The notes below the pieces were generated by a model that had not been told where the DNA came from, did not search any database, and saw only the letters and a list, made by a program, of their open reading frames with translations. From contig JAPHRJ010000083.1 of assembly GCA_026196045.1 (NCBI GenBank), positions 1 through 39,852 on the forward strand: 39,852 nucleotides of DNA. Reading direction: 5' to 3'. Positions 23,866-33,082 of this stretch are shown in pieces (positions within the stretch are counted from its first letter, which is position 1; every line of letters starts with the position of its first letter). Both the position numbers and the translations under genes were made by a program. The stretch comes from Gammaproteobacteria bacterium (GTDB lineage: Bacteria > Pseudomonadota > Gammaproteobacteria > UBA6429 > Thiohalophilaceae).

Positions 23866-24302
23866 ACAAACCCGTTACTCCACTTTTGACTGTCGATATT
23901 ATTGTCGAGCTTGTAGACCAGCCCGAAAGGCCTATTATTTTGATTGAACGAAAATACCCGCCATTGGGTTGGGCATTGCCCGGTGGTTTCGTGGATGTGG
24001 GAGAAACTCTGGAACAGGCGGCCGTGCGTGAAGCGCGAGAGGAAATTACACTTGATGTGAATCTGAAATGCCTGCTGGGCTGTTATTCGGATCCCAACCG
24101 GGATACGCGGGGGCATACAGTCAGTGCAGTATATATTGCCGAAGCTCGTGGTGAGCCCATTGCCGCCGATGATGCCAGAAATCTGGCCACCTATACTCCA
24201 TCAGTACTTCCTGCTGCATTAGCCTTTGATCATGACCGAATCCTGCGTGATTATTTGTATTTTTTGAGAACAGGAAAGCCGGCAGCTTTGAATGCTGTTT
24301 GA
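23862..24302 (+). CDS. NUDIX hydrolase
   Basis: The 146-residue protein carries a Nudix box at residues 42-64: G42-x5-E48-x7-REAREE, ending in ITL where the consensus has a Gly. The acidic Mg-binding residues are intact, so hydrolase activity on a nucleoside diphosphate derivative is likely. The substrate cannot be told from the sequence; the arrangement around [12 protein letters not shown] resembles ADP-ribose or NAD-related members. It is translationally coupled to hslR. Confidence 0.88.
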   Translation: MNKPVTPLLTVDIIVELVDQPERPIILIERKYPPLGWALPGGFVDVGETLEQAAVREAREEITLDVNLKCLLGCYSDPNRDTRGHTVSAVYIAEARGEPIAADDARNLATYTPSVLPAALAFDHDRILRDYLYFLRTGKPAALNAV

Positions 24303-24345
24303 GAGCCAAATGAACCCGAGTACTGGCAAAGTTGATATTTTAAGC

Positions 24346-24373
24346 CTTGAAAATCTGACTGAAACCCTTATAT
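24346..24373 (+). promoter_or_regulatory. heat-shock-like promoter of the thioredoxin gene
   Basis: CTTGAAA (24346-24352), 13 nt, then CCTTATAT (24366-24373) closely parallels the proposed htpG promoter. The same stretch also reads as sigma-70 TTGAAA-N16-TATATT, so the sigma factor is uncertain. The predicted start is about 30 nt before the ATG. Confidence 0.5.
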
Positions 24374-24409
24374 TAGATTATTCTAATTTATAACGCGTAG
24401 GAGAAAGAC

Positions 24410-24787
24410 ATGGCAACGGTAGAAATGAACAAGGAGAATTTTCAGGAAGTCATTGAAAATAATGATTTTATTATTATTGATTTCTGGGCTCCCTGGTGTG
24501 GTCCTTGCCAGTCTTTTGGTCCGGTTTACGAAGAAATCTCAGAAAAATACCCAGATATTGTTTTTGCCAAAGTGGATACGCAGACAGAACAGGAATTGGG
24601 TGGAATGTTCAATATTCGTTCTATCCCAACCTTGATGATTTTCCGTGAACAGGTGATTATCTATTCTGAAGCCGGTGCCTTGCCTGGCCAGGCTTTTGAG
24701 AAGTTGATAGCTCAGGCCAAAGAACTGGATATGGAAGAAGTTCGCAAGCAGATTGCTGAAGAGCAGGCGGCACAGCAGCAAGGTTAA
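24410..24787 (+). CDS. thioredoxin-family protein with C-terminal extension
   Basis: The 125-residue cytoplasmic thioredoxin has the active site WCGPC (Cys30, Cys33) and the cis-proline segment SIPTL. A helical tail rich in Glu, Gln and Ala (EEVRKQIAEEQAAQQQ) extends about 17 residues beyond a standard thioredoxin of 108 residues. A strong AGGAG Shine-Dalgarno sequence precedes ATG 24410. It is a single gene between its own promoter and terminator. The target proteins are unknown; it may be an accessory to the main TrxA. Confidence 0.92.
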   Translation: MATVEMNKENFQEVIENNDFIIIDFWAPWCGPCQSFGPVYEEISEKYPDIVFAKVDTQTEQELGGMFNIRSIPTLMIFREQVIIYSEAGALPGQAFEKLIAQAKELDMEEVRKQIAEEQAAQQQG

Positions 24788-24809
24788 TTACCTTCCTGAG
24801 TTACGCTTC

Positions 24810-24850
24810 AAAAAAAGCCGGGCCATTATTATGATGCCCCGGCTTTTTTT
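24810..24850. terminator. bidirectional terminator between thioredoxin gene and moeA
   Basis: AAAAAAGCCGGG pairs with CCCGGCTTTTTT around a loop of about 15 nt, with an A-run on one side and a T-run on the other. It therefore serves both convergent genes. Confidence 0.85.
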
Positions 24851-24878
24851 GTTTGGTGAAAGGACTTATGGAGGCTTG

Positions 24879-26114
24879 TCAGGCTGACATCAGACTGGCG
24901 AAAGGCTGAACTTCTACTACCGTTCCCGCTTCTACCGTACCGGATTCAGCGGGTATCACGATAAAGCAGTTTGCTCGACTCATGCCGCTGAGAATGTGGG
25001 AACCCTGTGGGCCGATACTACGTACCACCAGCTGATCTTTTTCATAATCAAGAATACCGCGTTGAAAATCGAGGCGACCGGGCCGCTTTTTCAGGCTGTC
25101 GAGAGTAGGCACTTTTAACGTTAGTGGCATGACTTCAGTTTGCCCCATGAGCTTGCGCAAGGCTGGCAGGGCCACCTGGTAGAACGTGGCCATGGCCGAT
25201 ACCGGGTTACCGGGCAGGCCAAAGAACCAGGCCTGACCTATACGGCCAAAGGCAAGGGGTTTGCCAGGTTTCATGGCGATTTTCCAAAGATTAACCTGTC
25301 CCAGTTTTTCCAGCGTTTCCTTAACATAGTCGGCATCACCCACGGATACCCCACCAGAAGTAAACACCACATCGGCAATATCAGCGGCCTTGTTAAAGGC
25401 GGCCTCAACATCTTCACGTTTGTCACGTATGACGCCAAGATCATGAATTTCAACGCCCAGACCTTTGAGCATGCCAAAGATGGTGTAGCGATTACTATCA
25501 TAAATCTGGCCATCTTCCAGAGGCTCGCCAACGGCACGTAATTCATCACCGGTAGAGAAGAAAGCGACTTTGAGTGGGCGACGTACTTTTACTTCAGCAA
25601 TGCCTAATGAGGCCAGCAAGCCCAGCTCGGCCGCTTTAAGTGATTTGCCCGGTTCAAGTACGATGCCACCTTCAGCGATGTCTTCACCTATATGGCGAAC
25701 ATTCTGTCCGGTTTTATGTGTATCACCGATACGAATACCACTGTCTGTTTTTTCGATATGTTCCTGCATAATGACCGTGTCCGCGCCTTCTGGCATTTTT
25801 GCACCGGTCATAATACGCACAGATTCTCCTGTTTTCATTTCCCCATCAAAAGGCGTACCAGCCCAGGATGTGCCTATCAGTTTAAGCTCAACCTCGCCAG
25901 ATTCAGGAAGATCTTCACCACAAACGGCATACCCATCCATAGCGGAATTTCGATAAGGGGGGACATTCAATGGTGAGCAAATGGCTTCAGCCAGTGTTTG
26001 GCCAAAGGCATCCATGATTTGTTTTGATTCGATATGTTCAAGGGGCTCGATGACATTTAGAATTTTTTCCAGGGCTTGTTCCAGACTTAACATTGGGGCA
26101 GGTTTTTCGCACAT
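24879..26114 (-). CDS. moeA: molybdopterin molybdenumtransferase MoeA
   Basis: MoeA inserts molybdate into adenylylated molybdopterin. Family motifs are present: PPYRNSAMDGYA near residue 55, TGAKMPEGAD, FFSTGDEL, and FTSGGVSVGD. From ATG 26114 the protein has 411 residues, the E. coli length. The frame extends to a TTG at 26171, but that leader has no homology. It is the last gene of the operon mobA-mobB-moeA, whose products complete Mo-bis-MGD cofactor. Confidence 0.95.
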   Translation of the reverse strand: MCEKPAPMLSLEQALEKILNVIEPLEHIESKQIMDAFGQTLAEAICSPLNVPPYRNSAMDGYAVCGEDLPESGEVELKLIGTSWAGTPFDGEMKTGESVRIMTGAKMPEGADTVIMQEHIEKTDSGIRIGDTHKTGQNVRHIGEDIAEGGIVLEPGKSLKAAELGLLASLGIAEVKVRRPLKVAFFSTGDELRAVGEPLEDGQIYDSNRYTIFGMLKGLGVEIHDLGVIRDKREDVEAAFNKAADIADVVFTSGGVSVGDADYVKETLEKLGQVNLWKIAMKPGKPLAFGRIGQAWFFGLPGNPVSAMATFYQVALPALRKLMGQTEVMPLTLKVPTLDSLKKRPGRLDFQRGILDYEKDQLVVRSIGPQGSHILSGMSRANCFIVIPAESGTVEAGTVVEVQPFASLMSA

Positions 26115-26195
26115 GATTTTTATCTTTGAATAATGGGTTGGTTGTTCGACAGAGAAAGTATTATGCCACAAAGCTGTTAAAGAACCTGGTACGGA

Positions 26196-26717
26196 TCATT
26201 TTAGTAGCTGCTCATGAATAAAAATAAAAAAGGATTCAGGGTTGTTTAGATCAAGTACAGGCAATGTGGTTTCAACTGGCAATGCCGTATCTGTTGCAAT
26301 GGCAATAATATCTTTGTCGTCAGGAAATAATAAGGGTTGATTTAGTGATGGCCGGTGTAGCTCGATTTTGGGAAAGCTGACATGTTTAAATCCTTCAACA
26401 AGAATAAGATCCAGCCTGGGTTGTTCTAAGGCATTAACCATCTGTTGTAAATCCGGATCCACGTCACTATCAGGAGTTTCTGTTATTAAAGCCCAACGTT
26501 TTTGTGAGGCGACCAGTACCTGATCGGCCCCTGCTTTTCGCAATTCGTAACTATCTTTACCGGGTATATCAATATCAAAATGATGATGGGCATGTTTGAT
26601 CATGCCTATGTTTAAGCCTTCCTGTTTAAGCAGAGGAATGAGCTGTTGCAACAGGGTTGTTTTCCCTGTGCCACTGAAAGCAACAAAACCTAATAAAGGA
26701 CAGTGAGCATTAATCAT
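26196..26717 (-). CDS. mobB: molybdopterin-guanine dinucleotide biosynthesis protein MobB
   Basis: This GTP-binding adaptor of MobA has a Walker A motif FSGTGKTT near the N-terminus, the metal-like cluster KHAHHHFDID, and the KDSYELRKAGA segment typical of MobB. Length is 173 residues. Its start overlaps the mobA stop by 4 nt. Confidence 0.94.
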   Translation of the reverse strand: MINAHCPLLGFVAFSGTGKTTLLQQLIPLLKQEGLNIGMIKHAHHHFDIDIPGKDSYELRKAGADQVLVASQKRWALITETPDSDVDPDLQQMVNALEQPRLDLILVEGFKHVSFPKIELHRPSLNQPLLFPDDKDIIAIATDTALPVETTLPVLDLNNPESFFIFIHEQLLK

Positions 26718-27325
26718 AATATTGACGTGATCTGAGCCTGAATTTGCTCAAGTTCTTCCGGTGTGTTGATATTGGTAAAGGCCTGTTTTTGATCAGAAAA
26801 GTCAACCTCAACGGCCTGATTTTGTTTCAACCAGGCTCCAGTTTTTCGGCCACCATTTATGATGTATTGTTCAAGGTCATTGGCCAGGGAGCGGTGTATT
26901 AGACAGAAGGTTGGTTGCATCCATTTTCCATCATATGCCACGGCTATCTGAGTATGCTGGTCAATTGCACGAGACAGACGTTCGGCTAGATCTAATGGCA
27001 ACAGGGGAGCGTCACAGGGAACGCAGAGCAACCAGTTGTTTTCAAATTCACTTCGCATCGCTCCTAACATACCGGAAAGTGGGCCATGATAGTCCTGATC
27101 GGCATCGGTAAAAACTGGATAGCCGAGCGTTTCATAGCTGGAAATATTGCGATTAACACTGAGGCGGATAGTTTCCACCTGAGGACGAAGTCGCTCAATA
27201 ATGTATCGAATAAGGGGCTGGTGATGCAGTTCAATGAGGCCTTTATCTTCACCGTGCATACGGGTGGCGCGACCTCCGGCCAGTACTATGCCGGTAACAT
27301 CATTAGGATTTACGAACGAGTTCAC
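26714..27325 (-). CDS. mobA: molybdenum cofactor guanylyltransferase MobA
   Basis: MobA links GMP to molybdopterin. The nucleotidyltransferase signature LAGGRATRMHGEDKGL is near residue 15 and CVPCDAPLLP marks the metal-binding Asp region. Length is 203 residues. As first gene of the mobA-mobB-moeA operon it implies that the organism uses DMSO-reductase-family enzymes such as nitrate or polysulfide reductases or formate dehydrogenase; none is in the window. Confidence 0.95.
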   Translation of the reverse strand: MNSFVNPNDVTGIVLAGGRATRMHGEDKGLIELHHQPLIRYIIERLRPQVETIRLSVNRNISSYETLGYPVFTDADQDYHGPLSGMLGAMRSEFENNWLLCVPCDAPLLPLDLAERLSRAIDQHTQIAVAYDGKWMQPTFCLIHRSLANDLEQYIINGGRKTGAWLKQNQAVEVDFSDQKQAFTNINTPEELEQIQAQITSIL

Positions 27326-27506
27326 AAAATAAAGCCAGTCCCAGAAAGCAAGATGTCACCAGTATAACAATAACTATATGATTTAGCGCAATAAAACTCG
27401 TTTTAGTGGTAAACAAATCCTGCAATAATATTAATAGGTATGGGTAAAAAAAGTTTATTACCGGCCGATAATATAGAAGATTCAAGAATTATGTGGAACT
27501 AGAACA

Positions 27507-27719
27507 ATGGCGATGAAAATTGACAATATTGTAAAAAATGCAATTTCGGGAGTTCAATCCAGTTTAACCGAGGCACGCAAGACTTCAAGCCAGCTGGCTT
27601 TGGGAACAGGAGGAAGTAGTGAACAGCCTGAGGCTGATACCAGCTCAAGCAGTGATGTACCTAAAGTAGTCAAATCATCAGATCCGGATTTGGGTAATAT
27701 TGTTGATGTTGAAGCCTGA
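27507..27719 (+). CDS. small 70-residue protein of unknown function
   Basis: I do not recognise this product. The N-terminal half can form an amphipathic helix (MKIDNIVKNAI...LTEARKTSSQLA); the rest is Ser/Glu/Asp-rich and probably disordered, ending LGNIVDVEA. A GGAAC Shine-Dalgarno sequence sits upstream of ATG 27507, and ATG 27513 is an alternative. It precedes the HDOD gene by 18 nt on the same strand, so it likely belongs to that signalling operon. Confidence 0.6.
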   Translation: MAMKIDNIVKNAISGVQSSLTEARKTSSQLALGTGGSSEQPEADTSSSSDVPKVVKSSDPDLGNIVDVEA

Positions 27720-27737
27720 GGCTGCTGTAGGTGTTGA

Positions 27738-28637
27738 ATGATTAAAGTCCCGTCTGGGAATCATGTTTTGGATAAAATCAGAACGAATGCGTCTGGTCTG
27801 TATGATTTACCTTCATTATCCCCTCTTTCAGTTCAGTTATTAAATATCGTTAGTGATGATGATGTCACCATTAATAAACTGGCTGATATTATCAGGCAAG
27901 ATGCGACATTAACGGCTCGTATTATTAGTCTGGCTAACGCCGCTTATTTTGGGCAATCCTCGCCTATTTTTTCTGTCGAAGATGCCATATTCAAGGCGCT
28001 GGGATTGCGCCTGACGAAGAATATGGCGTTAAGTATTGCGCTGATGGAAACCTTCGATTCACAAGCCACCTGTCCGGCATTTGATAGTTATTATTTCTGG
28101 TTAAAGGCAGTGACAACGGCGAGTCTGGCACAAAGCTTATGTGGCCTGATGTATCATGAAAACTGTTCAGCTTCTGATATGGCATATCTTGCGGGCCTGT
28201 TGCATGACTTTGGTTTAATACCACTTGTGGTGCTATACCCGAATGAAATAAATGAGCTACTAAGTCTGGTTGAGCGGGGCACCAGTATTCATGATCGAGT
28301 TCGAGAAAAACTGGATACGGATCACCATGAAGTGGGGGCCTGGTTAGCTAAAAAATGGAAAATACCTGATCCGATTATATTAGTTATCGCACATCATACA
28401 GATCCTGGCTATCAGGGCGAGTATGAGCAACTGGTTGCTTTAATCCATGTGTGTTCATCATGGGCTGAACACTATATTGCTACCGGTAAATGGGATGGGT
28501 TACCAGAAGATGTTGTTCCCGTTATTAAACGGTTAGATCTGGATGAAGAAAAAGTAATAATAGCGCTTAAACGTATGCACTTAAAATTTTCAGCCATTGA
28601 ATCCATGGCTGGTGCTATTGCAGAAGAACAAAACTAA
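27738..28637 (+). CDS. HDOD-domain signalling protein
   Basis: The 299-residue protein consists mainly of an HDOD domain, a catalytically altered relative of HD phosphohydrolases that usually acts as a scaffold or regulator. Visible parts are LPSLSPLSVQLLNIV at residues 24-38, DATLTARIISLANAAYF, and GLLHDFGLIPL (HD-like pair) followed by HHEVGAWLAKKW. It is followed after 2 nt by a diguanylate cyclase gene, so the pair probably forms one sensory unit in which the HDOD protein tunes cyclase output. The target is unknown. Confidence 0.92.
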   Translation: MIKVPSGNHVLDKIRTNASGLYDLPSLSPLSVQLLNIVSDDDVTINKLADIIRQDATLTARIISLANAAYFGQSSPIFSVEDAIFKALGLRLTKNMALSIALMETFDSQATCPAFDSYYFWLKAVTTASLAQSLCGLMYHENCSASDMAYLAGLLHDFGLIPLVVLYPNEINELLSLVERGTSIHDRVREKLDTDHHEVGAWLAKKWKIPDPIILVIAHHTDPGYQGEYEQLVALIHVCSSWAEHYIATGKWDGLPEDVVPVIKRLDLDEEKVIIALKRMHLKFSAIESMAGAIAEEQN

Positions 28638-28639
28638 AC

Positions 28640-29791
28640 ATGGATAATAAACCTTTTGTTGAAGCTTACCAGGAAATTAATGGGCGCTTTATAAAACTGC
28701 TTAGCTCCATGTCGGCATTACGCGCATTATCCAGCGTTAAGCTAAATCAGTATAACGAAAAAGAACTTATTGATAATTCTCTGGCGATCTTACTTGAGTA
28801 TCATGAAATTGACTTTGTTTCGGTATACCTGTTTCAGGATAAACAGTTACAACAGGTATCATTTAAAAACTGGGATATTAGTAATGATGAGCGGGTATCG
28901 GAATATAAAAAACAATGCGAAAAAAATCAGAAACTGTTGAAGCAGGTTGAACAGAGTGGTGCGGTCCAGCAAGTTCATAAAAGTATAAATGATGACTTTT
29001 CTTTTTCAATAACCGCCGTACCTATCCTGGCGGCCAATGAGTTACTTGGGATTTTTCTTGCCTGTCATCAGGAAGATGAATTTACATCAGTTACACATGA
29101 ACGCAACCTGGTGATTTACTGTAATTTTCTTGGGCAGTTGATTATTAATAGTCGATTACTACATGAAATGGAAGACATGGTCAGCCAGCGTACCCAGGAA
29201 TTACAGGACGCATTAACTGAAGCCAGTGAACTTAAAGTTCGCTTCGAAGAGTTATCGGTTATTGATGAATTAACCAAATTACATAACCGGCGTTTTTTCT
29301 TTCCTGAAGCAACAACGTCGGTAGCTCGATCCATTCGTTATAAAAAACCAATTTCTGTATTGATGCTGGACGTAGATTTATTTAAGACAATTAATGATCG
29401 TTTTGGGCATAATCTTGGCGATAAAGTCCTGAAAGTGATTGCAGATGTATTAAAAGATAAGATCAGGGAAGTTGATATTCTGGCTCGTTTCGGTGGTGAA
29501 GAATTTGTTTTTGCTTTACCTGAAACTGACGAGCAGGGTGCGCATATTCTAGCGGAGCGTATACGAGGTAAAATTTCTTCTCTACAGTGGGATGCTGGTG
29601 ATAAAAAAGTTTCCGTTACGGTGACGATAGGAATTGCAGCATTAAGCCACTGTATAGAAAAAAAACCAGAACTGATTGTTGAAGAGCTTATTAAGCTGGC
29701 GGACATGGCACTTTATCATGGTAAGGGCAGGGGCCGGAATCAAAGTGTTCGTTATAGTGATATTGCCTGTTCCATTAAATCAACAGACTAG
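28640..29791 (+). CDS. GAF-like sensor diguanylate cyclase (GGDEF)
   Basis: This 383-residue cytoplasmic protein has an N-terminal GAF-like sensor (about residues 35-175), a short coiled coil (residues 175-205), and a GGDEF domain from residue 206. The active site is GGEEF (285-289), which is catalytically competent. The inhibitory I-site REVD (276-279) lies exactly five residues upstream, so product inhibition by c-di-GMP is expected. Metal-binding DVD (244-246) and FGHNLGD are intact. The gene follows the HDOD gene by 2 nt. Its stop shares the tetranucleotide CTAG with the stop of convergent queG. Confidence 0.95.
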   Translation: MDNKPFVEAYQEINGRFIKLLSSMSALRALSSVKLNQYNEKELIDNSLAILLEYHEIDFVSVYLFQDKQLQQVSFKNWDISNDERVSEYKKQCEKNQKLLKQVEQSGAVQQVHKSINDDFSFSITAVPILAANELLGIFLACHQEDEFTSVTHERNLVIYCNFLGQLIINSRLLHEMEDMVSQRTQELQDALTEASELKVRFEELSVIDELTKLHNRRFFFPEATTSVARSIRYKKPISVLMLDVDLFKTINDRFGHNLGDKVLKVIADVLKDKIREVDILARFGGEEFVFALPETDEQGAHILAERIRGKISSLQWDAGDKKVSVTVTIGIAALSHCIEKKPELIVEELIKLADMALYHGKGRGRNQSVRYSDIACSIKSTD

Positions 29792-30879
29792 TTGTGTTGT
29801 TGTTGAGCCCAATGGATATGTTCACTGACTAAGTCTGATTCAGAATTAGCCTTTTCCAGAGTATTATTTACTTCTATCGATGTTGGTGCATTACCTAATG
29901 CCACAGCAATGTTGCGCTGCCAACGTTCATACCCGATACGACGAATGGCATTGCCTTCAGTATTTTTAAGAAAAGTAGCTTCATTCCATGAAAATAAATC
30001 TACTAATTTTGAGTTATCAAGCGCATGCCGAGGAGCGAAGTCTTTTTCCTGACTTAGTTGGGTAAAGCGGTTCCAGGGGCAGACTAGCTGGCAGTCATCA
30101 CAGCCATAAATTCGGTTGCCCAACATGGGTCTTAAATCAATCGGAATGGGGTTTGAATGTTCAATGGTGAGATAAGAAATACAACGACGAGCATCGACGA
30201 CATAGGGCTCGACAATGGCATGGGTGGGACAAATATCCAGACAGGCCTGACAATCTCCACAATGGTTTTGTGCGGGACTATCGGCAGGCAAAGGCAGATC
30301 CGTATAGAGTTCACCGAGAAAAAACCAGGAGCCTGTGTCTTTATTAATAATGTTGGAATGCTTACCAATCCAGCCAATAGCTGATTTTTCCGCCAGAGCT
30401 TTTTCCTGTACCGGGGCACTGTCGACAAAGGCACGATAACCAAAGGGGCCAATTTCTTTTTCAATCTGGGTAGCCAGTTTTTGTAAACGCTGGCGCATGA
30501 GTTTGTGGTAATCACGCCCCAGAGCATAGCGAGAAATATAACCCAGACCTGGCTCACTTAATATATGCTCAGCTTCGGCCTGTGTTTCTGGTAAGTAGTC
30601 CATTCGTACCGTAATGATGGAGCAGGTTCCAGGGACCAGTTCCTGTGGTCGAGTGCGTAAAGTACCGTGGCGTTGCATCCATTCCATTTCACCATGGTAG
30701 TTTTTACCGAGCCAGCTTAATAAATGGCCTTCAGCCGCCGATAGATCGGTATCAGTGAAACCGGTTTGTTGAAAACCGAGTACAGTCGCCCAATGCCTGA
30801 TTTTTTTAACCAGTTCATGAATTTGTTCTGAAGATAGTGATGGGGCGTGGTTTTTTGGATCAATCATAAACGTTATCAT
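29788..30879 (-). CDS. queG: epoxyqueuosine reductase QueG
   Basis: QueG performs the last step of queuosine synthesis in tRNA, a cobalamin-dependent reduction. Two [4Fe-4S] cysteine sets are present: CGDCQACLDICP, with a partner Cys at ARRCISY, and CDDCQLVCPW. The length of 363 residues is near the usual 350-380. ATG 30879 is used here and ATG 30867 is the alternative. The gene diverges from nnr as in E. coli. The two starts are only 7 nt apart. Confidence 0.95.
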   Translation of the reverse strand: MITFMIDPKNHAPSLSSEQIHELVKKIRHWATVLGFQQTGFTDTDLSAAEGHLLSWLGKNYHGEMEWMQRHGTLRTRPQELVPGTCSIITVRMDYLPETQAEAEHILSEPGLGYISRYALGRDYHKLMRQRLQKLATQIEKEIGPFGYRAFVDSAPVQEKALAEKSAIGWIGKHSNIINKDTGSWFFLGELYTDLPLPADSPAQNHCGDCQACLDICPTHAIVEPYVVDARRCISYLTIEHSNPIPIDLRPMLGNRIYGCDDCQLVCPWNRFTQLSQEKDFAPRHALDNSKLVDLFSWNEATFLKNTEGNAIRRIGYERWQRNIAVALGNAPTSIEVNNTLEKANSESDLVSEHIHWAQQQHN

Positions 30880-30886
30880 AGCCTGT

Positions 30887-32392
30887 ATGAATACATTACC
30901 CTACTTACTTTATAGCGCCACACAAACTCGTGAGCTGGATCGATTAGCCATCGAGAAGTACAACATTTCGGCCAATATCCTTATGGAACGTGCCGGGGAT
31001 GCGGCATTTGCTCTTTTATTAAAGCACTGGCCACAGGCTAAACGCCTCGCGGTTTTTTGTGGTACGGGTAATAATGGTGGAGACGCATATGTCCTTGCAC
31101 GTCTAGCTCGGGAAAAAGGCCTGGATGTTGATGTTTACCAGATTGGTGACAGTAGTAAATTAAAAGGTGATGCCCTTTCAGCCATGCAGCGGTCACTCGG
31201 AGTTGATATTACTCCAATCCCGTATACCGATCAGGTTATTGCAAATTATGACGTGCTTGTGGATGGTTTACTTGGAACGGGTATTAGCGGTGAAGTGAAC
31301 CATGAATATCATCAGGTTATTGAAACGATTAATAAGACTTCGATACCGATATTAGCTCTGGATATCCCTTCCGGCCTGAATGCAGATACAGGCGGTGTCT
31401 GTGGGGTAGCGATTAAAGCTGAACACACTATCAGCTTTATTGGTTTGAAATCGGGTCTGTTTACAGGTGCGGCTCCTGAATATACCGGAGAACTCCATTT
31501 TGCGAGTTTGAATGTACCTGCGATAGTTTATGAAGAATTAACTCCTGTTGCTAAACGTCTGGATTATGCTCAACTCAAATCTTCCCTGACTCTTAGAAGG
31601 CGTGATGCGCACAAAGGTGACTTTGGGCACCTGTTGATTATTGGTGGTAACACGGGAATGTGTGGTGCCGTGCGGCTGGCTGCCGAAGCAGGTTTACGCG
31701 CCGGGGCGGGGCTGGTCAGTGTCGCGACTCGGGAACGACACTCGGTCAATATTAATAGTCAGCGCCCTGAAATTATGAGCCATGGAGTGGAACATGGGGA
31801 GCAATTACAGACATTGCTCGAAAAAGCCACTGTAGTCGTGATTGGGCCGGGTCTGGGGCAGGATAACTGGGCCGAAGAGATGATGAGTGAGGTGCTGGTT
31901 ACAGATAAGCCCTTGCTTCTGGATGCGGATGCTTTAAACATTATCGCGACACAACTTCAGTTTGATAGCCTGATCCGGGCAAAGAATCGTATTTTCACTC
32001 CTCATCCAGGGGAAGCTGCCCGTTTACTGGAACAGACAGGCCAGCAGATACAGAATGATCGTTTTAATGCGGTCAGAGCGTTGGAAGAAGAATTTAATGG
32101 AACCTGGGTATTGAAAGGCGCGGGTACGCTGGTAGCCAGTAAAAAAGAAATGGGCATTTGTCATGCGGGTAATCCAGGCATGGCGACTGGGGGAATGGGC
32201 GATGTACTCACAGGTATTATTGGTGGACTCATGGCGCAGCAGTATGACAACGTACTCGCAGCACAATTAGGTGTATGCATCCATGCCGAAGCCGCCGATG
32301 CGGCTGTGAAGGCGGTGGGTGAGCGTGGTTTACTGGCAAAGGATCTCATGCCCGGGATTCGCCGGCTGGTTAACCCTAATATGATGGTTTGA
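30887..32392 (+). CDS. nnr: bifunctional NAD(P)HX repair enzyme (epimerase NnrE + dehydratase NnrD)
   Basis: The enzyme repairs damaged hydrated NAD(P)H. The N-terminal epimerase domain shows GTGNNGGDAYVLARL near residue 60 and LDIPSGLNADTG. The C-terminal ADP-dependent dehydratase shows HKGDFGHLLIIGG, FTPHPGEAARL and the ATP/ADP site GNPGMATGGMGDVLTG. Length is 501 residues, similar to the E. coli enzyme. No Shine-Dalgarno sequence is evident at ATG 30887. It begins the nnr-tsaE-amiB block. Confidence 0.96.
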   Translation: MNTLPYLLYSATQTRELDRLAIEKYNISANILMERAGDAAFALLLKHWPQAKRLAVFCGTGNNGGDAYVLARLAREKGLDVDVYQIGDSSKLKGDALSAMQRSLGVDITPIPYTDQVIANYDVLVDGLLGTGISGEVNHEYHQVIETINKTSIPILALDIPSGLNADTGGVCGVAIKAEHTISFIGLKSGLFTGAAPEYTGELHFASLNVPAIVYEELTPVAKRLDYAQLKSSLTLRRRDAHKGDFGHLLIIGGNTGMCGAVRLAAEAGLRAGAGLVSVATRERHSVNINSQRPEIMSHGVEHGEQLQTLLEKATVVVIGPGLGQDNWAEEMMSEVLVTDKPLLLDADALNIIATQLQFDSLIRAKNRIFTPHPGEAARLLEQTGQQIQNDRFNAVRALEEEFNGTWVLKGAGTLVASKKEMGICHAGNPGMATGGMGDVLTGIIGGLMAQQYDNVLAAQLGVCIHAEAADAAVKAVGERGLLAKDLMPGIRRLVNPNMMV

Positions 32393-32400
32393 ACTGGCAA

Positions 32401-32898
32401 ATGGATATCGTGCTGGCAGATGAATCGGCAACAGAATCTTTTGGTAAGCAACTGGCGGTGGTCTGTCCACGGCAGGCCCTGATTTTTTTACGGGGTGATC
32501 TGGGTGCCGGGAAAACGACCCTGACTCGCGGGTTTTTACGGGGGCTGGGTTATCACGGTAAAGTGAAAAGCCCTACCTATACGCTTGTCGAACCCTACGA
32601 GATTAGTACTGGATCGGGAACAGAATCGGGTATAATTCATGTTTATCATTTTGACCTCTATCGTCTGGCGGACCCTGAAGAACTGGCCTATATGGGTGCT
32701 GAGGACTATTTTGCCGAACAAGCCATTTCCCTGGTGGAATGGCCAGAACAGGGAGTCGGGATGCTACCGCAGGCTGATATCGAACTGCATTTAGAGTACC
32801 AGCCAAATGGACGATTATTGAATATCCAGGCTCATAGCGGACGGGGTCAACAGATACTTGAGCAATTGGATACCACATCAGCTATTACAACGGAGTAA
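32401..32898 (+). CDS. tsaE: tRNA threonylcarbamoyladenosine biosynthesis ATPase TsaE
   Basis: TsaE is the ATPase of the TsaBDE complex that makes t6A37 in tRNA. Walker A is GDLGAGKTTLTRGFL, with SPTYTLVEPY and HFDLYRL following. An unusual insertion rich in Gly, Ser and Thr (STGSGTESG) separates the last two. ATG 32401 gives 165 residues and aligns with known starts; TTG 32389 would overlap the nnr stop. Confidence 0.94.
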   Translation: MDIVLADESATESFGKQLAVVCPRQALIFLRGDLGAGKTTLTRGFLRGLGYHGKVKSPTYTLVEPYEISTGSGTESGIIHVYHFDLYRLADPEELAYMGAEDYFAEQAISLVEWPEQGVGMLPQADIELHLEYQPNGRLLNIQAHSGRGQQILEQLDTTSAITTE

Positions 32899-33082
32899 GT
32901 ACTAACCCAGTTTGTCGTATATTGTCATTTATTATTTAAGGCTGGATCTGTAAATTTCAGTTATATTCAAATATCTTAATAATCTGCACTAGAAAACAAC
33001 GCTATCTATCTAAAAAATATTAAATTTTACTTGAAAATATCCTGATCTCATGCACAATTACTAATAACATTTAGTTTAATAC

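Noticed and set aside
27507-27719. FlgM-type anti-sigma factor
   Set aside because: Only the MKIDN-like beginning and the small size recall FlgM; the C-terminal sigma-binding region is not recognisable and no flagellar gene is nearby.
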